From NCBI GenBank assembly GCA_007127595.1, contig SKZA01000037.1, forward strand, positions 1 to 8,878: 8,878 bases of DNA, in the 5' to 3' direction. Below, one piece after another: positions 1 to 6,049 of this stretch. Source of the DNA: Kiritimatiellia bacterium. GTDB taxonomy: Bacteria; Verrucomicrobiota; Kiritimatiellia; SLAD01. Within the stretch, counting starts at the first letter, position 1, and each line of letters starts with the position of its first letter. A model generated the notes under the pieces. It was not told the origin of the DNA. It made no database searches and was given only the letters and a program-made list of their open reading frames with translations. Both the position numbers and the translations under genes were made by a program.

Positions 1-2
1 AT

Positions 3-1589
3 GGGGTGATTATGGGGCGGGCTGTGGAATCGCTGGCGCCGACGCCTTTGGCGGAACTGCGCAAAAGAGCGAATCAAGGATTGCTGCGGGCCTTGTCCAA
101 GAACCCATCAACCCGGTTCCCGGGGTGTCGAGCGTTTGTTCAAGCCTTGAGCGAGGGCGCGAGGATGGCGTCGAGCGGGAATGCAGGGAAACGTACGCTG
201 CGATCCGTCTGGTGGGTGTTGTTGCTGTGTTGTGTAACGGCTGCAGTTGGGGGGTGGTGGTATGTGCAGTCTAAACAAGTCGCGGCATCTGAGAGACACG
301 CCCTGTCAGATCACTTGTTTTCGCAGTTTGAGGATGCGCTTGATTTATTATCACTGCCGGATGCCCGGGCATATTTGAATGCGTTTGAGCAGCATGGATT
401 TGATCCGCAGCGACGGGCGTTAATGGCAGATCGCTACGCTGCCGCCAGCGCCTTGATGCAGGAATGGCATGACGAGCATGAGCGTGTCGGTGCCATCTAT
501 TCGCAAGCTGCGGACATCGCCGATGGCCCCGGCATCGGGGAGGTGAGTGAGCGCCTGCATTTGGCCTGGCAGGCAGCCGAGGCCGCCTATGCCCGCCGAG
601 ACCGGAATGAAGCGTTGACTCATTATACAATGGTACGTGACGCATCGGCGCAGCTAGTTGAACTGGATCATGAGCGGCAGCAGGCGCAAACGGTGCGCGC
701 GGTTGTCGATGATGTCCGTGCCAAAGCCGCTGCTGCCGCCGCTGACCAATGGGCGCCCGCTACCTATGGCAAGGCTGAGGCCGCGGCTGCCGAGGGCCTG
801 GATCTCTTTGAGCGTGGCCACTACGAACAGGCAGCGCAGGTCTGGGAGAGCGCGCACGGGTTGTTCTCGGAATCGGTGGTTGCGGCTGAAAATGCGAAAG
901 CGGATTTCCGCGCGATTCAAACGGAGGTGGACAACGCCATCGAATCCAGTCGATCGCTATTGACGCGTGATGGTGGCCCGCGCTGGCGTGAATTTTCGGA
1001 TCGAAAAGACACGGTTAAAGAGATCCGCGAATTCGGCGCCCATACGGCCGCAGTGGCCCGTCTCTGGGCCGATTGGCCCGAGGTGTTGGACCAGGCCAAG
1101 GAGCGGCAGGCATTGCGGGTCACGATTGAAAACCGAATGGACGAAGCGAATCAGGCGTACCGGAATCACAATTTTGAGACGGCGTTGGAAATCGCAGATT
1201 CCATTCTCGCCCTTGTGCCAAGGCATCAGACGGCGCTCAGATTGCGGTCGGATGTGCTCGCCGCGCAAAAGGTCCCACGCTTGACGGTTCGAACCCTAAT
1301 TGATAGAGCGCCCGTTGCGGCCCTCGTTCGGGTCAATGAGGTGAATCATCGAAGCCCCTTTACGCTAGAGGTTGAACCGGGAAGGTCCTACTCAATTTCC
1401 GCCACCCATCAGGTGGATGCTCGAAGCTATCGGGCCAGCCATCGGCCGCTTGATGTTGATTGGGAGGGTGAGCGTACAATTGATCTCCACCTCCAGCCGA
1501 TTGTGACGATTACGCATCCACCCGCGCCAGTCACTCCGCAACCAGCACCGACTCGTCGTCAACGGGTGGCGCCGTTGCCTGTTCTATAG
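3..1589 (+). CDS. Membrane Ser/Thr protein kinase, 5'-truncated by window edge (C-lobe end, TM, periplasmic helical region, PEGA-like domain)
   Basis: The frame is open from the first bases of the window. A GTG at 6 could be called a start, but the first ~50 residues read like the end of a Hanks-type kinase C-lobe ('ALSKNPSTRFPGC', with the conserved subdomain XI Arg). They align with 'ALSKDRAARYPSC' in the complete kinase at 2894-6049, so the catalytic part lies upstream. Counting from codon 6, a basic stretch (KRTLR) precedes one TM helix at about 67-87, which puts the kinase inside and the rest in the periplasm. Residues ~88-420 are Ala/Glu/Arg-rich and helical, with TPR-like pairs near 190-213, 266-282 and 381-410. 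Residues ~425-500 resemble a PEGA domain ('RSPFTLEVEPGRSYSISA'), followed by a Pro/Arg-rich tail. The role, envelope sensing coupled to Ser/Thr phosphorylation, is inferred from architecture. It converges with the next gene with an 18-bp gap. Confidence 0.8.
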   Translation, partial: GVIMGRAVESLAPTPLAELRKRANQGLLRALSKNPSTRFPGCRAFVQALSEGARMASSGNAGKRTLRSVWWVLLLCCVTAAVGGWWYVQSKQVAASERHALSDHLFSQFEDALDLLSLPDARAYLNAFEQHGFDPQRRALMADRYAAASALMQEWHDEHERVGAIYSQAADIADGPGIGEVSERLHLAWQAAEAAYARRDRNEALTHYTMVRDASAQLVELDHERQQAQTVRAVVDDVRAKAAAAAADQWAPATYGKAEAAAAEGLDLFERGHYEQAAQVWESAHGLFSESVVAAENAKADFRAIQTEVDNAIESSRSLLTRDGGPRWREFSDRKDTVKEIREFGAHTAAVARLWADWPEVLDQAKERQALRVTIENRMDEANQAYRNHNFETALEIADSILALVPRHQTALRLRSDVLAAQKVPRLTVRTLIDRAPVAALVRVNEVNHRSPFTLEVEPGRSYSISATHQVDARSYRASHRPLDVDWEGERTIDLHLQPIVTITHPPAPVTPQPAPTRRQRVAPLPVL

Positions 1590-1607
1590 AAATGTGCGCG
1601 GGATGAC

Positions 1608-2420
1608 CTAAAAGCTGAGATCCAGCGATGCAAAGACGGAGGCGTGTGACTCACTCAGGTTTTTTGCAGACACGTTATGACCCCGTCCCCCCAGACTGAT
1701 ACCTACATGATCAAGCAATAGATAATGAATGGCAATGACCGCATTCGCCCCCACAGCGGCTGACGTCTGGTTGGGTTTCAATTCGACTTTGATGTTCCCA
1801 TCGATGGAACGGTCACGGTTTGATACGCCGGTACCCTCGGCATATCCCGCGAGAATGGTGCCTGCGCCCACAAAAGAAATAGGAATTGACCAAGGTTGCC
1901 AGGTTCCCCACACGCCAACGGCTCCCATATACCATTTTTCCGTATCGACGTAAGCCAATGTGGCCCGTCGGTCACCAAAGATTTCGGTATACGAAGCGTC
2001 CTTGTCGAGGGCGAGGTATTTGAATCCATAGGAAACACCCCACTGGGTATTCCATCCCACTTCCGCTGTTACATTCCAGGAAAGATCGACATCCAAACGA
2101 TCGACTTCGATGTCGGTAAAGGCCCGCCCTGTGCGACTATATTGACGGTCAGCGGTTGTCGTGCCGGAACCGGAATATATGGCGGCATTAAACGTGTGCG
2201 CACCCCGCCCAACAGACACGCGTCCGCCGAACGACGAACCCGAGTCCTTCGTCTTGTTGCCCTCCACCGCAATTCGGTCGGTAAATTGGTCGCCTCGGGT
2301 CACGTGGTGCATGGCGATTCCGCCAATCGTGAAACGCCAGGCCTCTTCGGCGAAACCGATAGCAAGATCCAGCCAGAGCAGGATAAACGCCGCAAAGAAT
2401 ACAATGGATGCCTTGTTCAT
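1608..2420 (-). CDS. Probable outer-membrane beta-barrel protein, unknown function
   Basis: This encodes a 270-aa protein. I chose the ATG at 2420 rather than an in-frame ATG at 2501. It is preceded by AGGGG at 2428-2432 with 7-nt spacing and opens a Sec signal peptide: Asn-Lys, a hydrophobic core at residues ~6-21, and likely cleavage after the Gly-Phe-Ala ending at 24. A candidate promoter also lies inside the longer version. The mature part is rich in Gly, aromatics and alternating polar/apolar segments typical of beta strands (for example 'WNVTAEVGWNTQWGVSYGFKY' and 'HYLLLDHVGISLGG'). It ends in '...SLDLSF', a C-terminal Phe that fits the BAM recognition signal of outer-membrane proteins. 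The size suits a barrel of about 8-12 strands. I recognise no specific family. It stands alone as a minus-strand gene between the two kinase genes and has its own promoter. Confidence 0.72.
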   Translation of the reverse strand: MNKASIVFFAAFILLWLDLAIGFAEEAWRFTIGGIAMHHVTRGDQFTDRIAVEGNKTKDSGSSFGGRVSVGRGAHTFNAAIYSGSGTTTADRQYSRTGRAFTDIEVDRLDVDLSWNVTAEVGWNTQWGVSYGFKYLALDKDASYTEIFGDRRATLAYVDTEKWYMGAVGVWGTWQPWSIPISFVGAGTILAGYAEGTGVSNRDRSIDGNIKVELKPNQTSAAVGANAVIAIHYLLLDHVGISLGGRGHNVSAKNLSESHASVFASLDLSF

Positions 2421-2427
2421 GTGTATG

Positions 2428-2432
2428 CCCCT
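2428..2432 (-). promoter_or_regulatory. Ribosome binding site deciding the start of the barrel gene
   Basis: Read on the minus strand this is AGGGG, 7 nt before the ATG at 2420. It supports the shorter, signal-peptide-bearing start over the in-frame ATG at 2501. Confidence 0.55.
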
Positions 2433-2471
2433 ATCACTAGCTGATGGTATGTATCTGTCAGAGTTTTGCAG

Positions 2472-2501
2472 ATCATAATCGGTAAATTGTTTTTGAATCA
2501 A
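2472..2501 (-). promoter_or_regulatory. Candidate sigma70-type promoter for the barrel gene
   Basis: On the minus strand, TTGATT (2501-2496) is followed after 18 bp by TATGAT (2477-2472). The -35 box matches 4 of 6 and the -10 box 5 of 6 consensus bases. Transcription would start near 2465, giving a leader of about 45 nt before the ATG at 2420. The surrounding bases are much more AT-rich than the rest of the window. The promoter overlaps the first codons of the alternative longer reading frame, which argues against that longer start. Confidence 0.5.
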
Positions 2502-2661
2502 GTCGAAGTCTGAAAAGACGGGGACGATGGTGAGCGTTGCAGCCCGCCCCTCGATGGCAGGGCCTATCCCGATGAGCTGTGGGAATGGATCGATACGGTC
2601 TGAACAGGCGCCAAGCTAGTCTGGGGCGCGTTGACGAGCGACGGCCCTGCATTCAATATCC

Positions 2662-2697
2662 GGTTCGATCTGTAGGGCTGGCGCTTGCGCCACGCCG
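2662..2697 (+). repeat. 36-bp REP-like hairpin repeat, copy 1
   Basis: This copy matches 8547-8582 at 33 of 36 positions in the same orientation. The shared frame is GGTTCGAYCTGTAGGGCKGG, then YGCTTGCGCCACGCCG. The right half folds into a hairpin: TGGCGC (2679-2684), TT loop, GCGCCA (2687-2692), then GGC (2676-2678) pairing with GCC (2694-2696) around a bulged C. Copies bounding non-homologous sequence in two intergenic gaps indicate a dispersed noncoding element rather than a gene remnant. Confidence 0.7.
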
Positions 2698-2753
2698 TGA
2701 CTGTGGTCTGATCGCGATCCGAGCGGTGTCGGTTCGCTTGCGGCTCGGCTGTA

Positions 2754-2771
2754 CACCTCGCCCTGCCGGTC
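2754..2771 (-). repeat. Possible decayed inverted copy of the 36-bp repeat
   Basis: The stretch CACCTCGCCCTGCCGGTC resembles the reverse complement of the repeat's left half (CACCCGCCCTACAGGTC in copy 2), with one inserted T and two substitutions. It lies about 56 bp beyond copy 1, which would give a head-to-head pair. The match is short and could be chance in GC-rich DNA. Confidence 0.3.
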
Positions 2772-2804
2772 CTGTCACGCGATCGCAGGGCCCCTCCCGA
2801 ACGC

Positions 2805-2834
2805 TTGGGTTAAATCTTGTTTTCCGATACCCAA
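2805..2834. promoter_or_regulatory. Inverted repeat upstream of the kinase operon, possible operator
   Basis: TTGGGT (2805-2810) and ACCCAA (2829-2834) form a perfect 6-bp inverted repeat around an 18-bp AT-rich centre. An outer CG/CG pairing is possible if one C bulges. It ends about 60 bp before the kinase start, where a regulator site or leader hairpin would fit. Function is inferred from position only. Confidence 0.25.
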
Positions 2835-2893
2835 CGCACTACTCTTTTGCCTAAATACAAGAGCGGATGAACTCGGGTATTTGACGTTCGCCA

Positions 2894-5800
2894 ATGGATA
2901 TCAAATTCAATTGTCACGCCTGCGAGCAAAAGCTGTCTGCACCGCCGGATATGGCCGGGGAAAACGTGGAATGCCCCGCCTGTGGAACGGCGTTGCTCAT
3001 CCCTGAGGTCGCGGAGCCCAGCCAGTCGGATGCGGAAGCGCCGTCGATGGGCGATGTGCGCACCCGGCGCGCCGATGCCCCGCCGCCTGCCTCACCCGGA
3101 TTCCAGGATCAAGCGTTCGCGCCCAGTGTCGGCGAGATGGTCACTGGCCGCGTCGAGCTGCAGCGGCGGAAATTCAAGGTGGGCGCCGTTCTGCTCGGTC
3201 GCTACCGCGTGGTCGGCGAACTGGGCCAGGGCGGCATGGGCATCGTCTTTCGCTGTTTGGATGAGGTCGGCGGCATTGATGTGGCCCTCAAAGCGTTGCC
3301 GCCTGAATTGTCGTATAACTCGGCGGAGATGGAGGAGGTCCGGGATAATTTTCGTCTAGTCGCACGGCTTTCGCATACGCATATCGCTCAAATCCGGACG
3401 CTCGAAAAGGACGAGGACGGAAACTATTACCTGATCATGGAGTGCGTGGCCGGTCAGGACCTGCGGCAATGGCGCAAGGCGCAGGATCCCCGGCTGGATG
3501 CGGAAGAATTACTCGAGTTGTCCTTGCCGATCTTCGAGCAGGTGGCCGAAGCGCTTGACTACGCGCACAAGGAAAAGATTATCCATCGCGACATCAAGCC
3601 GACGAATGTCATGGTGCGCGAGGACGGGGTGGCCAAGGTCTTGGATTTTGGTTTGGCCAGTCAGATTCAAACATCGTTGAGTCGCATCAGCATTCGAAAC
3701 TACAGCACCAGTGGCACGGGGCCCTACATGGCGCCGGAACAGTGGCAAGGCAAATATCAAGATGCGTCAACCGATCAATACGCCCTGGCGGTGTTGATCT
3801 ACGAAACGCTGGCCGGTCGACCGCCGTTTGAGAGTCATGAACCGAGCGTGTTGCGGCAAGCTGCACTGGAGGCGGAGCCTGATCCGCCGGACGATCTTTC
3901 CGATATTCACTGGCAAGCGCTGGCCAAGGCCCTGTCGAAAGACCGGGCGGCACGGTATCCCTCCTGTAGCGCACTGGTGCAGTCCTTGGTGACGGGGAAA
4001 ATTGAAAAAGGGGTGTACGGGGCGAGACGGCATTCCCACCGCAAACGTCGGTCGCGCGGCGGATGGGGCAAAGGCTTGGCCGCCGGGTTAATGATTGCCA
4101 TGTTGCTCGGCTACGCGTTGATGCCGCGGGCAACGATCACGTTTGAAAGCGAGCCGCCGGGCGCAGATGTCCGATTTGGTTTTCGGGAGCGTGGACAAAC
4201 GCCTTTGACCGTCACCTCGGTGTTGCCTTTTGTGCCCTGGCCGCTTGAGGTGGAAATGGAGGGATTCGAGGTGCATCGTGCGCGGATTGCGCCACTCCAG
4301 CCGGGAGGCTATGAAACGGCCCCTCTCATTCGGCTCGTGAACCTGATCCGAGCGCCGCTCGAAGTTCGCACCGACCCGGCCGGTGCTGAAGTCTGGCTGC
4401 ATGGGCAGCAGGTTGGGGTGACCCCGTTGCAATTAAGTTCCGTTCCGATTGGTGAACACCAAGTGGGTCTGCGTTTGTATGGCTATCAATCGATTGAGCC
4501 ATCGATTCCCGTCCGCGATCAGCGAGAGAATGCATTTAGCTTCGATTTGGAGTTGGCCTATGGCACCTTGGCGGTGCGCGCGGAACAAGCGCATGCACGG
4601 CTGACGATCGAGCCCCAGGAGACGGTTGTCGCATGGCGTGAACGGCGGGACGTTGAGGTCCCTTGGAGCGACACGGCGCTACCGGCAGGGGACTATCTGA
4701 TCACGGCGACGGCGCATGGATATCTGCCCAATCGGCGGGAGGTGCGGGTGGAGCCCGGGGAAGCCCTTGACCTGTTTATCCGGATGGAGACGGTGCCTAA
4801 ACACGCCTTAACGTGGCGGGTTGAGCCGGACGGGGGTACGGTGAACCTCGTCCGTAGTGTGCGTATGCCGGCAGGCAATGCGCCCGTCGAATGGCGTGAT
4901 CCACCTCGACGCTTGGAGTTGCCGATTGGCGAATACGAAATCCACGCGTCGGCACCCCATCACCTGCCCTTGGTTAAACGCATCGTGATACGGGCGGATG
5001 GGGCACCGGATTCGATTACACTTACGTGTCCGCCCCAGAGCCCGTGGCTGCAAGCGTGGGCGAATGGTACCGGACGGCATTCGTTGCAGCAGTTTTCCGC
5101 CCGGCCTTCACCGGTCGTGCGGCTTGAGAAGGGTGATCATCCCGGCAGTTATCCGGCCTTGGTGGACGGCATTCTCTATTATACCACGTGGGCTGGACAG
5201 GTGGGGGCGTATGCGGTCGCGACCCGGACGCCCCTGTGGGAAGCCCAGGTCGTTGGTCCGGTTGGGACGGGACCGGTTATGGACCAGCAAGGGCGGTTGT
5301 TTGTCACCACATCTGCTGGTTATGTGTACGGCTTGGATCGGTCCACGGGTGAGCAGCTCTGGTCAAGCCAGCGGCGCTCGGGTAGCGGCGCGGTTCCGGC
5401 CCTGATTGGGAACCGGTTACTGGCGGCGATGGATGAAGAGTTGATTGCTATGGATGCCGCCAGTGGTCGGGTACAGTGGAGCACCCGCCTCTCTGCGTCG
5501 GCGACCACCTCCGTGTTGTATGACGGCACCCATGCATGGCTCGGCGGGGCCGATGGCACCCTCTACACGATTCGTCCCGAGCGGGGCACGATTCGGGGCC
5601 GTCAACAGTTGTTGGGCGAAGTGCGGGCGGGGCCGATCCTTGCCGCAGAGTACATTGTTGCCGGAACCTGGGGCGGCGAGCTCGCCGCTTTCGCCCGGGC
5701 CGATGGGGCGCTGGTGTGGCGTCGTACCCTGACCGCACCGGTACTTAAAATTAGCGAAGGACACAACCAGGATGTGGTGGCGGGCCTGGCGGATGGCCGG

Positions 5801-6049
5801 TTGGTGCGGGTGACGTTGGCGACGGGGGAGGACGAGGTAATCGGCCAATTAAATGCGGCCGTTGTTGATCTCGCGTGGGTGGACGAGCAATTGATTCTAC
5901 TGTTGGCGAATGGTGAGTTGTGGCTACTTCAAGAACCGCGTGATCCGGTGCGTATGGCGCAGGTGCCGGTTGAAGGGTTCGGGCTCGCGGCCGAAAAGGA
6001 TCTATTGGTCGTGGCTGGATTTGGAGGGGCGATTGATGTCTGGCAATAA
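2894..6049 (+). CDS. Transmembrane Ser/Thr protein kinase with N-terminal zinc ribbon, PEGA-like repeats and PQQ-type beta-propeller ectodomain
   Basis: This is a complete 1051-aa receptor kinase. Residues 7-10 and 27-30 are CxxC pairs of a small zinc ribbon. The kinase runs from ~100 to ~370: glycine loop GxGGMG (111-116), VALK Lys133, HRD 231-233 with Lys235 and Asn238, DFG 251-253, a Ser/Thr-rich activation loop, APE 280-282 and Arg354. It is an RD kinase expected to be active, although the alpha-C Glu position appears to be Asn152. A strongly basic stretch precedes one TM helix (~393-410), so the C-terminus is periplasmic. Two PEGA-like repeats follow (~412-485 and 486-557), then two more diverged units (~558-635 and 636-715). 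Residues ~716-1051 form a PQQ/BamB-like propeller with about eight repeats ('GxLYxxDxxTGxxxW' type). The start is supported by the ribbon beginning at MDIKFNC; no strong Shine-Dalgarno is visible. Its end overlaps the following gene by 14 nt. The ligand and substrates are unknown. Confidence 0.92.
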   Translation: MDIKFNCHACEQKLSAPPDMAGENVECPACGTALLIPEVAEPSQSDAEAPSMGDVRTRRADAPPPASPGFQDQAFAPSVGEMVTGRVELQRRKFKVGAVLLGRYRVVGELGQGGMGIVFRCLDEVGGIDVALKALPPELSYNSAEMEEVRDNFRLVARLSHTHIAQIRTLEKDEDGNYYLIMECVAGQDLRQWRKAQDPRLDAEELLELSLPIFEQVAEALDYAHKEKIIHRDIKPTNVMVREDGVAKVLDFGLASQIQTSLSRISIRNYSTSGTGPYMAPEQWQGKYQDASTDQYALAVLIYETLAGRPPFESHEPSVLRQAALEAEPDPPDDLSDIHWQALAKALSKDRAARYPSCSALVQSLVTGKIEKGVYGARRHSHRKRRSRGGWGKGLAAGLMIAMLLGYALMPRATITFESEPPGADVRFGFRERGQTPLTVTSVLPFVPWPLEVEMEGFEVHRARIAPLQPGGYETAPLIRLVNLIRAPLEVRTDPAGAEVWLHGQQVGVTPLQLSSVPIGEHQVGLRLYGYQSIEPSIPVRDQRENAFSFDLELAYGTLAVRAEQAHARLTIEPQETVVAWRERRDVEVPWSDTALPAGDYLITATAHGYLPNRREVRVEPGEALDLFIRMETVPKHALTWRVEPDGGTVNLVRSVRMPAGNAPVEWRDPPRRLELPIGEYEIHASAPHHLPLVKRIVIRADGAPDSITLTCPPQSPWLQAWANGTGRHSLQQFSARPSPVVRLEKGDHPGSYPALVDGILYYTTWAGQVGAYAVATRTPLWEAQVVGPVGTGPVMDQQGRLFVTTSAGYVYGLDRSTGEQLWSSQRRSGSGAVPALIGNRLLAAMDEELIAMDAASGRVQWSTRLSASATTSVLYDGTHAWLGGADGTLYTIRPERGTIRGRQQLLGEVRAGPILAAEYIVAGTWGGELAAFARADGALVWRRTLTAPVLKISEGHNQDVVAGLADGRLVRVTLATGEDEVIGQLNAAVVDLAWVDEQLILLLANGELWLLQEPRDPVRMAQVPVEGFGLAAEKDLLVVAGFGGAIDVWQ
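6023..6027 (+). promoter_or_regulatory. Strong Shine-Dalgarno for the downstream gene, inside the kinase gene
   Basis: GGAGG lies within the last codons of the kinase gene, 8 nt before the ATG at 6036. It selects that start over the far-upstream in-frame ATG at 5910 and suggests coupled translation of the two genes. Confidence 0.75.

Larger units (their letters stand above)
2421..2893. other. Intergenic region between divergent barrel and kinase genes
   Basis: This 473-bp gap lies between divergently transcribed genes. It holds the minus-strand RBS and promoter for the barrel gene, a 36-bp hairpin repeat (2662-2697), a possible decayed inverted copy (2754-2771) and an inverted repeat (2805-2834). 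A 91-codon open frame at 2579-2854 runs through the repeat, looks like no protein and is treated as noncoding. I see no convincing sigma70 promoter for the rightward kinase gene. Confidence 0.6.

Noticed and set aside
6..14. GTG or ATG at the window's left edge as a true start for the first gene
   Set aside because: The residues that follow are the end of a kinase C-lobe and align with the complete kinase downstream, so the gene continues upstream of the window.
1896..2444. 182-codon plus-strand open frame opposite the barrel gene
   Set aside because: It has no signal peptide or domain pattern, and the minus strand has the promoter, RBS, signal peptide and terminal Phe.
2421..2501. 27-residue N-terminal extension of the barrel protein from the ATG at 2501
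   Set aside because: It would place a hydrophilic segment before the signal peptide and overlaps a good -10/-35 pair. The inner ATG has its own RBS.
2579..2854. 91-codon open frame in the gap before the kinase gene
   Set aside because: It runs through the 36-bp hairpin repeat, is Arg-rich with no recognisable domain, and such frames are common in GC-rich noncoding DNA.
2881..2886. TTGACG as a -35 box for the kinase operon
   Set aside because: It is only 7 bp before the ATG at 2894, so any -10 would fall inside the coding region. No fitting -10 is present for a leadered transcript.
5910..6035. N-terminal extension of the periplasmic protein from an ATG at 5910
   Set aside because: It lies wholly inside the kinase propeller coding region, encodes an Arg/Trp-rich shadow peptide and would bury the signal peptide. 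GGAGG and the signal peptide support 6036.
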